Shown one piece after another: positions 12,498 to 25,590 of a stretch of 64,000 nucleotides of DNA (position 1 is the first letter of the stretch; every line of letters starts with the position of its first letter). Source of the stretch: Rhodiola kirilowii (Eukaryota > Streptophyta > Magnoliopsida > Saxifragales > Crassulaceae); NCBI GenBank assembly GCA_033675215.1, contig JAUCNB010000060.1, positions 129,001-193,000 on the forward strand. Reading direction: 5' to 3'. The translations under genes and the position numbers were made by a program. The notes beneath the pieces were generated by a model that saw only the letters and a program-made list of their open reading frames with translations, ran no database searches and was not told the origin of the DNA.

Positions 12498-14374
12498 TTG
12501 AGCGGAACGACGAAACGATCCGAAATCACGAGCTTCGCTCGTGAAGTATGGCGTTTTTGGGCCACGCGCGTACCCACCATGCCCAGGCGCGTACCCAGCA
12601 TACCCAGGCGCGTGCTCAGCATGCCCAGGCACGTGCCCAGCATGCCCAGGCGCGTGCCCAGCATGCGCAGGCGCGCGCCCAGCATGCCCAGGCGCGCGGC
12701 CAGCATGCCCAGGCGCGCGCCAAACATGCCCAGGCGCGCGCCCAACATGCCCAGGCGCGCGCCAAACATGCCCAGGCGCGCGCCCAACATGCCCAGGTGT
12801 GTGCCCAGCATGCCCAGGCGCGCGCCCAGTATGCCCAGGCATGTGCCCAGTGATGTAGACCGAGTGGCACAGGCATATTTTGAGCAGTTTGACAGGAAAT
12901 CCGATTCCGACGCAATTTGACAGTTTTTTGAATTTTCGAGTTCCCGATGTCCGATTTTGGGCCATAACACCCTATTTTGAGCGGAACGACGAAACGATCC
13001 GAAATCACTTGCTTCGCTCGTGAAGTATGGCGTTTTTGGGCCACGCGCGTACCCACCATGCCCAGGCGCGTACCCAGCCCAGGCGCGTGCTCAGCATGCC
13101 CAGGCACGTGCCCAGCATGCCCAGGCGCGTGCCCAGCATGCGCAGGCGCGCGCCCAGCATGCGCAGGCGCGCGCCCAGCATGCCCAGGCGCGCGGCCAGC
13201 ATGCCCAGGCGCGCGCCAAACATGACCAGGCGCGCGCCCAACATGCCCAGGTGTGTGCCTAGCATGCCCAGGCGCGCGCCCAGCATGCCCAGGCATGTGC
13301 CCAGTGATGTAGACCGAGTGGCACAGGCATATTCGGAGCGGTTTGACAGGAAATCCGATTCCGGCGCAATTTGACAGTTTTTTGAGTTTTCGAGTTCCCG
13401 ATGTCCGATTTTGGGCCATAACACCCTATTTTGAGCGGAACGACGAAACGATCCGAAATCACGAGCTTCGCTCGTGAAGTATGGCGTTTTTGGGCCACGC
13501 GCGTACCCACCATGCCCAGGCGCGTACCCAGCATGCCCAGGCGCGTGCTCAGCATGCCCAGGCGCGTGCCCAGCATGCCCAGGCGCGTGCCCAGCATGCG
13601 CAGGCGCGCGCCCAGCATGCCCAGGCGCGCGGCCAGCATGTCCAGGCGCGCGCCAAACAGGACCAGGCGCGCGCCCAGCATGCCCAGGTGAGCGCCAAAC
13701 ATGCCCAGGCGCGCGCCCAACATGCCCAGGTGTGTGCCCAGCATGCCCAGGCGCGCGCCCAGCATGCCCAGGCATGTGCCCAGTGATGTAGACCGAGTGG
13801 CACAGGCATATTTTGAGCAGTTTGACAGGAAATCCGATTCCGGCGCAATTTGATAGTTTTTTGAGTTTTCGAGTTCCCGATGTCCGATTTTGGGCCATAA
13901 CACCCTATTTTGAGTGGAACGACGAAACGATCCGAAATCAAGAGCATCGCTCGTGAAGTATGGCGTTTTTGGGCCACGCGCGTACCCACCATGCCCAGGC
14001 GCGTACCCAGCATGCCCAGGCGCGTGCTCAGCATGCCCAGGCACGTGCCCAGCATGCCCAGGCGCGTGCCCAGCATGCGCAGGCGCGCGCCCAGCATGCC
14101 CAGGCGCGCGGCCAGCATGCCCAGGCGCGCGCCAACCATGACCAGGCGCGCGCCCAACATGCCCAGGTGTGTGCCTAGCATGCCCAGGCGCGCGCCCAGC
14201 ATGCCCAGGCATGTGCCCAGTGATGTAGACCGAGTGGAACTGGCATATTTGGAGCGGTTTGACAGGAAATCCGATTCCGCCGCAATTTGACAGTTTTTTG
14301 AGTTTTCGAGTTCCCGATGTCCGATTTTGGGCCATAACACCTTATTTTGAGCGGAACGACGAAACGATCCGAAA

Positions 14375-14394
14375 TCACGAGCGAAAGCTCGTGA
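14375..14394. other. Hairpin variant with GAAA loop
   Basis: In the unit starting near 14347 the usual 3-base loop is replaced by GAAA while both 8-base stem halves stay perfect. GAAA belongs to the GNRA tetraloop class known to stabilise RNA hairpins. The unit is therefore 417 bp, one base off the 21-bp length ladder. It is the only copy with this loop that I see. Confidence 0.85.
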
Positions 14395-17300
14395 AGTATG
14401 GCATTTTTGGGCCACGCGCGTACCCACCATGCCCAGGCGCGTACCCAGCATGCCCAGGCACGTGCTCAGCATGCCCAGGCACGTGCCCAGCATGCCCAGG
14501 CGCGTGCCCAGCATGCGCAGGCGCGCGCCCAGCATGCCCAGGCGCGCGCCAAACATGCCCAGGCGCGCGCCCAACATGCCCAGGTGTGTGCCCAGCATGC
14601 CCAGGCGCGCGCCCAGCATGCCCAGGCGTGTGCCCAGTGATGTAGACCGAGTGGCACAGGCATATTTTGAGCAGTTTGACAGGAAATCCGATTTCGGCGC
14701 AATTTGACAGTTTTTTGAGTTTTCGAGTTCCCGATGTCCAATTTTGGGCCATAACACCCTATTTTGAGCGGAACGACGAAACGATCCGAAATCACGAGCT
14801 TCGCTCGAGAAGTATGGCGTTTTTGGGCCACGCGCGTACCCACCATGCCCAGGCGCGTACCCAGCATGCCCAGGCGCGTGCCCAGCATGCGCAGGCGCGC
14901 GCCCAGCATGCCCAGGCGCGCGGCCAGCATGCCCAGGCGCGCGCCAAACATGCCCAGGCGCGCGCCCAACATGCCCAGGTGTGTGCCTAGCATGCCCAGG
15001 CGCGCGCCCAGCATGCCCAGGCATGTGCCCAGTGATGTAGACCGAGTGGCACAGGCATATTTGGAGCGGTTTGACAGGAAATCCGATTCCGGCGCAATTT
15101 GACAGTTTTTTGAGTTTTCGAGTTCCCGATGTCCGATTTTGGGCCATAACACCCTATTTTGAACGGAACGACGAAACGATCCGAAATCACGAGCTTCGCT
15201 CGTGAAGTATGGCGTTTTAGGGCCACGCGCGTACCCACCATGCCCAGGCGCGTACCCAGCATGCCCAGGCGCGTGCTCAGCATGCCCAGGCACGTGCCCA
15301 GCATGCCCAGGCGCGTGCCCAGCATGCGCAGGCGCGCGCCCAGCATGCCCAGGCGCGCGGCCAGCATGCCCAGGCGCGCGCCAAACATGCCCAGGGGCGC
15401 GCCCAGCATGCCCAGGCGCGCGCCAAACATGCCCAGGCGCGCGCCCAACATGCCCAGGTGTGTGCCCAGCATGCCCAGGCGCGCGCCCAGCATGCCCAGG
15501 CGTGTGCCCAGTGATGTAGACCGAGTGGCACATGCATATTTTGAGCAGTTTGACAGGAAATCCGATTTCGGCGCAATTTGACAGTTTTTTGAGTTTTCGA
15601 GTTCCCGATGTCCAATTTTGGGCCATAACACCCTATTTTGAGCGGAACGACGAAACGATCCGAAATCACAAGCTTCGCTCGTGAAGTATGGCGTTTTTGG
15701 GCCACGCGCGTACCCACCATGCCCAGGCGAGTACCCAGCATGCCCAGGCGCGTGCTCGGCATGCCCAGGCACGTGCCCAGCATGCCCAGGCGCGTGCCCA
15801 GCATGCGCAGGCGCGCGCCCAGCATGCCCAGGCGCGCGCCAAACATGCCCAGGCGCGCGCTCAACATGCCCAGGTGTGTGCCTAGCATGCCCAGGCGCGC
15901 GCCCAGCATGCCCAGGCATGTGCCCAGTGATGTAGACCGAGTGGCACAGGCATATTTGGAGCGGTTTGACAGGAAATCCGATTCCGGCGCAATTTGACAG
16001 TTTTTTGAGTTTTCGAGTTCCCGATGTCCGATTTTGGGCCATAACACCCTATTTTGAGCGGAACGACGAAACGATCTGAAATCACGAGCTTCGCTCGTGA
16101 AGTATGGCGTTTTAGGGCCACGCGCGTACCCACCATGCCCAGGCGCGTACCCAGCATGCCCAGGCGCGTGCTCAGCATGCCCAGGCACGTGCCCAGCATG
16201 CCCAGGCGCGTGCCCAGCATGCGCAGGCGCGCGCCCAGCATGCCCAGGCGCGCGGCCAGCATGCCCAGGCGCGCGCCAAACATGCCCAGGCGCGCGCCCA
16301 GCATGCCCAGGCGCGCGCCCAGCATGCCCAGGCGCGCGCCCAACATGCCCAGGTGTGTGCCCAGCATGCCCAGGCGCGCGCCCAGCATGCCCAGGCATGT
16401 GCCCAGTGATGTAGACCGAGTGGCACAGGCATATTTTGAGCAGTTTGACAGGAAATCCGATTTCGGCGCAATTTGACAGTGTTTTGAGTTTTCGAGTTCC
16501 CGATGTCCGATTTTGGGCCATAACACCCTATTTTGAGCGGAACGACGAAACGATCCGAAATCACAAGCTTCGCTCGTGAAGTATGGCGTTTTTGGGCCAC
16601 GCGCGTACCCACCATGCCCAGGCGCGTACCCAGCATGCCATGGCGCGTGCTCGGCATGCCCAGCCACGTGCCCAGCATGCCCAGGCGCGTGCCCAGCATG
16701 CGCACGCGCGCGCCCAGCATGCCCAGGCGCGCGGCCAGCATGCCCAGGCGCGCGCCAAACATGCCCAGGCGCGCGCCCAACATGCCCAGGTGTGTGCCTA
16801 GCATGCCCAGGCGCGCGCCCAGCATGCCCAAGCATGTGCCCAGTGATGTAGACCGAGTGGCACAGGCATATTTGGAGCGGTTTGACAGGAAATCCGATTC
16901 CGGCGCAATTTGACAGTTTTTTGAGTTTTCGAGTTCCCGATGTCCGATTTTGGGCCATAACACCCTATTTTGAGCGGAACGACGAAACGATCCGAAATCA
17001 CGAGCTTTGCTCGTGAAGTATGGCGTTTTAGGGCCACGCGCGTACCCACCATGCCCAGGCGCGTACCCAGCATGCCCAGGCGCGTGCTCAGCATGCCCAG
17101 CCACGTGCCCAGCATGCCCAGGCGCGTGCCCAGCATGCGCAGGCGCGCGCCCAGCATGCCCAGGCGCGCGGCCAGTATGCCCAGGCGCGCGCCCAGCATG
17201 CCCAGGCGCGCGCCCAACATGCCCAGGTGTGTGCCTAGCATGCCCAGGCGCGCGCCCAACATGCCCAGGTGTGTGCCCAGCATGCCCAGGCGCGCGCCCA

Positions 17301-18310
17301 GCATGCCCAGGCATGTGCCCAGTGATGTAGACCGAGTGGCACAGGCATATTTTGAGCAGTTTGACAGGAAATCTGATTTCGGCGCAATTTGACAGTTTTT
17401 TGAGTTTTCGAGTTCCCGATGTCCGATTTTGGGCCATAACACCCTATTTTGAGCGGAACGACGAAACGATCCGAAATCACAAGCTTCGCTCGTGAAGTAT
17501 GGCGTTTTTGGGCCACGCGCGTACCCACCATGACCAGGCGCGTACCCAGCATGCCATGGCGCGTGCTCGGCATGCCCAGGCACGTGCCCAGCATGCCCAG
17601 GCGCGTGCCCAGCATGCGCAGGCGCGCGCCCAGCATGCCCAGGCGCGCGGACAGCATGCCCAGGCGCGCGCCAAACATGCCCAGGCGCGCGCCCAACATG
17701 CCCAGGTGTGTGCCTAGCATGCCCAGGCGCGCACCCAGCATGCCCAGGCATGTGCCCAGTGATGTAGACCGAGTGGCACAGCATATTTGGAGGGTTTGAC
17801 AGGAAATCCGATTCCGGCGCAATTTGACAGTTTTTTGAGTTTTCGAGTTCCCGATGTCCGATTTTGGGCCATAACACCCTATTTTGAGCGGAACGACAAA
17901 ACGATCCGAAATCACGAGCTTCGCTCATGAAGTATGGCGTTTTCGGGCCACGCGCGTACCCACCATGCCCAGGCGCGTACCCAGCATGCCCAGGCGCGTG
18001 CCCAGCATGCGCAGGCGCGCGCCCAGCATGCCCAGGCGCGCGGCCAGCATGCCCAGGCGCGCGCCAAACATGCCCAGGCGCGCGCCCAGCATGCCCAGGC
18101 ACGCGCCAAACATGCCCAGGCGCGCGCCCAACATGCCCAGGTGTGTGCCCAGCATGCCCAGGCGCGCGCCCAGCATGCCCAGGCATGTGCCCAGTGATGT
18201 AGACCGAGTGGCACAGGCATATTTTGAGCAGTTTGACAGGAAATCCGGTTCCGGCGCAATTTGACAGTTTTTTGAGTTTTCGAGTTCCCGATGTCCGATT
18301 TTGGGCCATA

Positions 18311-18335
18311 ACACCCAATGACCGAGTGCCCATGA
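18311..18335. other. Junction between the two satellite organisations
   Basis: The last spacer stops after CATAACACCC (18316), where every other unit continues TATTTTGAG. Next come AATGACCGAGTGCCC and then the spacer-free 21-mers. ACCGAGTG also occurs at the left end of every spacer (GTAGACCGAGTGG), so the joint may have used, or kept a scrap of, spacer sequence. There is no intervening unique DNA. Confidence 0.85.
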
Positions 18336-18905
18336 TGCCCTAGTACGTGCCCAACATGCCCTGGGGTGTGCCCATGATGCCCATGCATGTGCCCATGATG
18401 CCCATGCGTGTGCCCATCATGCCCAGGGGTGTGCCCATGAAGCCCAGGCGTGTGCCCATGATGCCCGGGTGCGTGCCCAACATGCCCAGGGGTGTGCCCA
18501 TGATGCCCAGGCGTATGCCCATGATGCCCAGGCGTGTGCCCATGATGCCCAGGCGAGTGCCCATGATGCCCTGGTGCGTGCCCAACATGCCCACGGGTGT
18601 GCCCATGATGCCCAGGCGTGTGCCCATGATGCCCAGGTGCGTGCCCAACATGCCCAGGGGTGTGCCCATGATGCCCAGGCGTGTGCCCATGATGCCCATG
18701 CGTGTGCCCATGATGCCCAGGCGTGTGTCCATGATGCCCAGGCGTGTGCCTAGGATGCCCTGGTGCGTGCCCAACATGCCCAGGGATGTGCCCATGATGC
18801 CCAGGCGTGTGCCCATGATGCCCAGGCGTGTGCCCATGATGCCCAGGCGTGTGCCCATCATGCCCAGGTGCGTGCCCAACATGCCCAGTGGTGTGCCCAT
18901 GATGC

Positions 18906-21900
18906 CTAGGTTGTGCCCATGATGCCCAGGCGTGTGCCCATCATGCCCAGGGGTGTGCCCATGATGCCCAGGGGTGTGCCCATGATGCCCAGGGGTGTGC
19001 CCTTGATGCCCAGGCGTGTGCCCATAATGCCCAGGTGCGTGCCCAACATGCCCAGGGGTGTGCCCATGATGCCCAGGCGTGTGCCCATCATGCCCAGGCG
19101 TGTGCCCATCTTGCCCAGGGGTGTGCCCATGATGCCCAAGGGTGTGCCCATGATGCCCAGGCGGGTGCCCATGATGCCCAGGCAGGTGCCCATGATGCCC
19201 TGGTGCGTGCCCAACATGCCCAGGGGTGTGCCCATGATGCCCAGGCGGGTGCCCATGATGCCCAGGTGCGTGCCCAACATGCCCAGAGGTGTGCCCATGA
19301 TGCCCAGGCGTGTGCCCATGATGCCCATGCGTGTACCCATCATGCCCAGGGGTGTGCCCATGAAGCCCAGGCGTGTGCCCATGATGCCCAGGCGTGTGCC
19401 CATGATGCCCTGGTGCGTGCCCAACATGCCCAGGGGTGTGCCCATGATGCCTTGGTGCGTGCCCAACATGCCCAGGGGTGTGCCCATGATGCCCAGGCGT
19501 GTGCCCATGATGCCCAGGTGCGTGCCCAACATGCCCAGGGGTGTGCCCATGATGCCCAGGCGTGTGCCCATGATGCCCAGGTGCGTGCCCAACATGCCCA
19601 GGGGTGTGCCCATGATGCCCAGGCGTGTGCCCATGATGCCCAGGCGTGTGCCCATCATGCCCAGGGGTGTGCCCATGATGCCCAGGCGAGTGCCCATGAT
19701 GCCCAGGCGTGTGCCCATGATGCCCATGCGTGTGCCCATGATGCCCTAGTGCGTGCCCAACATGCCCATGGTGTGCCCATGATGCCCAGGCGTGTGGCCA
19801 TGATGCCAAGGTGCGTGCCCAACATGCCCAGGGGTGGGCCCATGATGCCTAGGCGTGTGCCCATGATGCCCAGGCGTCTGCCCATCATGCCTAGGGGTGT
19901 GCCCATGATGCCCAAGTGTGTGCCCATCATTCCCAGGCGTGTGCCCATGATGCCCAGGCGTGTGCCCATCATGCCCAGGCATGTGCCCATCATGCCCAGG
20001 TGCGTGCCCAACATGCACAGGGGTGTGCCCATGATGCCCAGGCGTGTACTCATCATGCCTAGGGGAGTGTCCATGATGCCCAGGGGTGTGCCCATGATGC
20101 CCAAGCGTGTGCCCATGATGCCCTAGCGTGCGCCCATGATGCCCAGGCGTGTGCCCATCATGCCCAGGCGTGTGCCCATGATGCCCAGGGGTGTGCCCAT
20201 GATGCCCAGGTGCGTGCCCAACATGCCCAGGGGTGTGCCCATTATACCCAGGCGTGTGCCCATCATGCCCAGGCGTGTGCCCATCATGCCCAGGGATGTG
20301 CCCACGATGCCCAGGCGTGTGCCCATGATGCCAAGGCGTGTGCCCATGATGCCCATGCGTGTGCCCATGATGCCCTAGTACGTGCCCAACATGCCCAGGG
20401 GTGTGCCCATGATGCCCAGGCGTGTGCCCATGATGCCCAGGTGTGTGCCCAACATGCCCAGGGGTGTGCCCATGATGCCCAGGCATGTGCCCATGATGCC
20501 CAGGCCTGTGCCCATCATGCCCAGGGGTGTGCCCAGGCGTGTGCCCATGATGCCCAGGCGTGTGCCCATGATGCCCAGGCGTGTGCCCATCATGCCCAGG
20601 GGTGTGCCCATGATGCCCAGGCGTGTGCCCATGATGCCCAGGCGTGTGCCCATGATGCCCAGGTGCGTGCCCAACATGCCCAGGGGTGTGCCCATGATGC
20701 CCAGGCGCGTGCCCATCATGCCCAGGGGTGTGCCCATGATGCCCAGGGGTGTGCCCATGATGCCCAGGCGGGTGCCCATGATTCCCTGGTGCGTGCCCAA
20801 CATGCCCAGGGGTGTGCCCATGATGCCCAAGCGGGTGCCCATGATGCCCAGGTGCGTGCCCATCATGCCCAGGGGTGTGCCCATGATGCCTAGGGGTGTG
20901 CCCATGATGCCCAGGCGTGTGCCCATCATGCCCAGGCGTGTGCCCATCATACCCAGGGGTGTGCCCATGATGCCCAGGGGTGTGCCCATGATGCCCAGGG
21001 GTGTGCCCATGATGCCCAGGCGTGTGCCCATGATGCCCAGGCGTGTGCCCATGATGCCCATGCGTGTGCCCATGATGCCCAGGGGTGTGCCCATGATGCC
21101 CAGGCGTGTGTCCATGATGCCCAGGCGTGTGCCTAGGATGCCCTGGTGCGTGCCCAACATGCCCAGGGATGTGCCCATGATGCCCAGGCGTGTGCCCATC
21201 ATGCCCAGGCGTGTGCCCATCATGCCCAGGGGTGTGCCCATGATGCCCAGGCGTGTGCCCATGATGCCCATGCGTGTGCCCATCATACCCAGGGGTGTGC
21301 CAATGATGCCTAGGGGTGTGTCCATGATGCCCAGGCGTGTGCCCATCATGCCCAGGCGTGTGCCCATCATGCCCAGGGGTGTGCCCATGATGCCCAGGGG
21401 TGTGCCCATGATGCCCAGGGGTGTGCCCATGATGCCCAGGCGTGTGCCCATAATGCCCAGGTGCGTGCCCAACATGCCCAGGGGTGTGCCCATGATGCGC
21501 AGGCGTGTGCCCATCATGCCCAGGCGTGTGCCCATGATGCCCAGGGGTGTGCCCATGATGCCCAGGCGTGTGCCCATCATGCCCAGGCGTGTGCCTATGA
21601 TGCCCAGGTGCGTGCCCAACATGCCCAGGCGTGTGCCCATGATGCCCAGGCGTGTGCCCATCATGCCCAGGCGTGTGCCCATCATGCCCAGGCGTGTGCC
21701 CATCATGCCCAGGCGTGTGCCCATGATGCCCAGGGGTGTGCCCATGATGCCCAGGCGTGTGCCCATCTTGCCCAGGCGTGTGCCTATGATGCCCAGGTGC
21801 GTGCCCAACATGCCCAAGGGTGTGCCCATGATGCCCAGACGTGTGCCCATCATGCCCAGGCGTGTGTCCATCATGCCCAGGGGTGTGCCCATGATGCCCA

Positions 21901-22553
21901 GGGGTGTGCCCATGATGCCCAGGTGCGTGCCCAACATGCCCAGGGGTGTGCCCATGATGCCCAGGCGTGTGCCCATGATGCCCATGCGTGTGCCCATGAT
22001 GCCCAGGGGTGTGCCCATGATGCCCAGGCGTGTGTCCATGATGCCCAGGCGTGTGCCTAGGATGCCCTGGTGCGTGCCCAACATGCCCAGGGATGTGCCC
22101 ATGATGCCCAGGCGTGTGCCCATGATGCCCAGGCGTGTGCCCATCATGCCTAGGGGTGTGCCCATGATGCCCAGGCGTGTGCCCATGATGCCCATGCGTG
22201 TGCCCATCATACCCAGGGGTGTGCCCATGATGCCTAGGGGTGTGCCCATGATGCCCAGGCGTGTGCCCATCATGCCCAGGCGTGTGCCCATCATGCCCAG
22301 GGGTGTGGCCATGATGCCCAGGGGGTGTGCCCATGATGCCCATGGGTGTGCCCATGATGCCCAAGCGTGTGCCCATAATGCCCAGGTGCGTGCCCAACAT
22401 GCCCAGGGGTGTGCCCATGATGCCCAGGCGTGTGCCCATCATGCCCAGGCGTGTGCCCATGATGCCCAGGCAGGTGCCCATGATGCCCAGGCGGGTGCCC
22501 ATGTTGCCCAGACGGGTGTGCCCATGATGCCCAGACGGGTGTGCCCATGATGC
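18906..22553 (+). repeat. Higher-order block L1 (M, N, P and Q parts)
   Basis: The block begins with an M part (18906-19749) and continues with an N part (about 19750-20378) that includes GTGTGCCCATTATACCC. P runs to about 22500 and the block ends with two 23-bp Q units containing GACGGGTGTG at 22510-22553. N recurs at 28571-29203 and 36532-37166, and inverted at 50420-50969 and 56386-57018. The stretch 20123-20375 mirrors 50423-50675 with coordinate sum 70798. Confidence 0.8.
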
Positions 22554-25500
22554 CCTGGTGCGTGCCCAACATGCCCAGGGGTGTGCCCATGATGCCCAGA
22601 CGTGTGCCCATCATGCCCAGGGGTGTGCCCATGATGCCCAGGCGGGTGCCCATCATGCCCAGGCAAGTGCCCATGATGCCCAGGTGCGTGCCCAACATGC
22701 CCAGAGGTGTGCCCATGATGCCCAGGCGTGTGCCCATCATGCTCAGGCGTGTGCCCATCATGCCCAGGCGTGTGCCCATCATGCCCAGGCATGTGCCCAT
22801 CATGCCCAGGGGTGTGCCCATCATGCCCAGGGGTGTGCCCATCATGCCCAGGTGTGTGCCCATCATGCCCAGGCGCGTGCCCAACATGCCCAGGGGTGTG
22901 CCCATGATGCACAGGCGTGTGCCCATCATGCCCAGGCGTGTGCCCATCATGCCTAGGGTTGTGCCCATGATGCCCAGGCGTGTGCCCATCATGCCCAGGC
23001 GTGTGCCCATCATGCCCAGGGGTGTGCCCATTATGCCCAGGGGTGTGCCCAAGATGCCCAGGCGTGTGCCCATGATGCCCTGGCGTGTGCCCATGATGCC
23101 CTGGTGCGTGCCCAACTTGCCCAGGGGTGTGCCCATGATGCCCAGGCGTGTGCCCATGATGCCCAGGTGCGTGCCCAACATGCCCAGGGGTGTGCCCATG
23201 ATGCCCTAGCGTGTGCCCATCATGCCCATGCGTGTGCCCATCATGCCCAGGGGTGTGCCCATGATGCCCAGGCGTGTGTCCATGATGCCCAGGCGTGTGC
23301 CTATGATGCCCTGGTGCGTGCCCAACATGCCCAGAGGTGTGCCCATGATGCCCAGACTTGTGCCCATCATGCCCAGGGGTGTGCCCATGATGCCCAGGCG
23401 GGTGCGCATCATGCCCAGGCGTGTGCCCATGATGCCCAGGTGCGTGCCCAACATGCCCAGGGGTGTGCCCATGATGCCCAGGCGTGTGCCCATCATGCCC
23501 AGGCGTGTGCCCATCATGCCCAGGGGTGTGCCCATCATGCCCAGGCGTGTGCCCATCATGCCCATGCGTGTGCCCATCATGCCCAGGGGTGTGCCCATGA
23601 TGCCTAGGGGTGTGCCCATGATGCCCAGGCGTGTGCCCATCATGCCCAGGCGTGTGCCCATCATCCCCAGGGGTGTGCCCATGATGCCCAGGGGTGTGCC
23701 CATGATGCCCAGGGGTGTGCCCATGATGCCCAGGCGTGTGCCCATAATGCCCAGGTGCGTGCCCAACATGCCTAGGGGTGTGTCCATGATGCCCAGGCGT
23801 GTGCCCATCATGCCCAGGCGTGTGCCCATGATGCCCAGGCAGGTGCCCATGATGCCCTGGTGCGTGCCCAACATGCCCAGGGGTGTACCCATGATGCCCA
23901 GGCGGGTGCCCATGAAGCCCAGGTGTGTGCCCATGATGCCCAGGCGTGTGCCCATCATGCCCAGGCGTGTGCCCATCATGCCCAGGCGTGTGCCCATCAT
24001 GCCCAGGGGTGTGCCCATGATGCCCAGGGGTGTGCCCATGATGCCCAGGCGGGTGCCCATCATGCTCAGGCGTGTGCCCATCATGCCCATGCGTGTGCCC
24101 ATCATGCCCAGGCGTGTGCCCATCATGCCCAGGGGTGTGCCCATCATGCCCAGGGGTGTGCCCATCATGCCCAGGCGTGTGCCCAGGCGCGTGCCCAAAA
24201 TGCCCAGGGGTGTGCCCATGATGCCCAGGCGTGTGCCCATCATGCCCAGGCGTGTGCCCATCATGCCCAGGGGTGTGCCCATGATGCCCAGGGGTGTGCC
24301 CATGATGCCCAGGCGTGTGTCCATGATGCCCAGGCGTGTGCCTATGATGCCCTGCTGCGTGCCCAACATGCCCAGGGGTGTGCCCATGATGCCTAGGCGT
24401 GTGCCCAGGATGCCCATGGGTGTGCCCATGATGCCCAGTCGTGTGCCCATGATGCCCATGCGTGTGCCCATCATGCCCAGGGGTGTGCCCATGATGCCTA
24501 GGGGTGTGCCCATGATGCCCAGGCGTGTGCCCATCATGCCCAGGCGTGTGCCCATGATGCCCAGGGGTGTGCCCATGATGCCCAGGCGTGTGCCCATGAT
24601 GCCCAAGCGTGTGCCCATGATGCCCAGGTGCGTGCCCAACATGCCCAGGGGTGTGCCCATGATGCCCAGGCGCGTGCCCATCATGCCCAGGGGTGTGCCC
24701 ATGATGCCCAGGGGTGTGCCCATGATGCCCAGGTGGGTGCCCATGATTCCCTGGTGCGTGCCCAACATGCCTAGGGGTGTGCCCATGATGCCCAAGAGGG
24801 TGCCCATGATGCCCAGGTGCGTGCCCAACATGCCCAGGGGTGTGCCCATGATGCCCATGCATGTGCCCATGATGCCCATGCGTGTGCCCATCATGCCCAG
24901 GGGTGTGCCCATGAAGCCCAGGCGTGTGCCCATGATGCCCTGGTGCGTGCCCAACATGCCCAGGGGTGTGCCCATGATGCCCAGGCGTATGCCCATGATG
25001 CCCAGGCGTGTGCCCATGATGCCCAGGTGAGTGCCCATGATGCCCTGGTGCGTGCCCAACATGCCCACGGGTGTGCCCATGATGCCCAGGCGTGTGCCCA
25101 TGATGCCCAGGTGCGTGCCCAACATGCCCAGGGGTGTGCCCATGATGCCTAGGCGTGTGCCCATGATGCCCATGCGTGTGCCCATGATGCCCAGGGGTGT
25201 GCCCATGATGCCCAGGCGTGTGTCCATGATGCCCAGGCGTGTGCCTATGATGCCCTGGTGCGTGCCCAACATGCCCAGGGATGTGCCCATGATGCCCAGG
25301 CGTGTGCCCATGATGCCCAGGCGTGTGCCCATCATGCCCAGGTGCGTGCCCAACATGCCCAGGGGTGTGCCCATGATGCCCAGGCGTGTGCCCATCATGC
25401 CCAGGCGTGTGCCCATCTTGCCCAGGGGTGTGCCCATGATGCCCAGGGGTGTGCCCATGATGCCCAGGCGGGTGCCCATGATGCCCAGGCAGGTGCCCAT

Positions 25501-25590
25501 GATGCCCTGGTGCGTGCCCAACATGCCTAGGGGTGTGCCCATGATGCCCAGGCGGGTGCCCATGATGCCCAGGGGTGTGCCCATGATGCC
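22541..25590 (+). repeat. Higher-order block S
   Basis: This part is rich in CATCATG units and single CGGGTGCCC and CAAGTGCCC variants (22640-22680). Its left portion has an inverted copy ending at 48426 and a shorter one ending at 60769, each lying next to 23-bp Q units as here. Short 12-bp units, in which CATGATGCC is missing between two CCCAGG cores, occur at about 24180. Confidence 0.7.

Larger units (their letters stand above)
1..18316 (+). repeat. Compound satellite: about 40 tandem units of spacer plus CpG-rich 21-bp repeats
   Basis: About 40 units lie head to tail. Taking the point where the spacer reads TTTTGAGCGGAACGACG as unit start, starts fall at 518, 955, 1427, 1864, 2301, 2780, 3217, 3654, 4133, 4654, 5091, 5570, 6007, 6486, 7007, 7486, 7923, 8401, 8838, 9317, 9838, 10275, 10687, 11145, 11582, 12061, 12498, 12977, 13431, 13910, about 14347, 14764, 15159, 15638, 16054, 16533, 16970, 17449 and 17884. 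The commonest lengths are 437, 479 and 521 bp, with 395, 416 and 458 also present; these differ by multiples of 21. Each unit has a conserved spacer of about 200 bp and a run of 21-bp repeats. Frames run open on both strands because of the 21-bp period; I see no gene. The array is cut by the window start, so its true left edge is unknown. Confidence 0.97.

Noticed and set aside
1-18316. CRISPR-like array of repeats and spacers
   Set aside because: The spacers are the same sequence in each unit and about 200 bp long; the 21-mers are contiguous. There are no cas genes, and the DNA is eukaryotic in character.
1-18316. Plant rDNA intergenic spacer with subrepeats
   Set aside because: Sub-repeat length would fit, but no 25S 3' end, 18S 5' end, external spacer or polymerase I start is visible in 64 kb.
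1-18316. CENP-B box or telomere-like motif marking a centromere or subtelomere
   Set aside because: I found neither the CENP-B box pattern nor TTTAGGG runs. Chromosome position cannot be told from this window.
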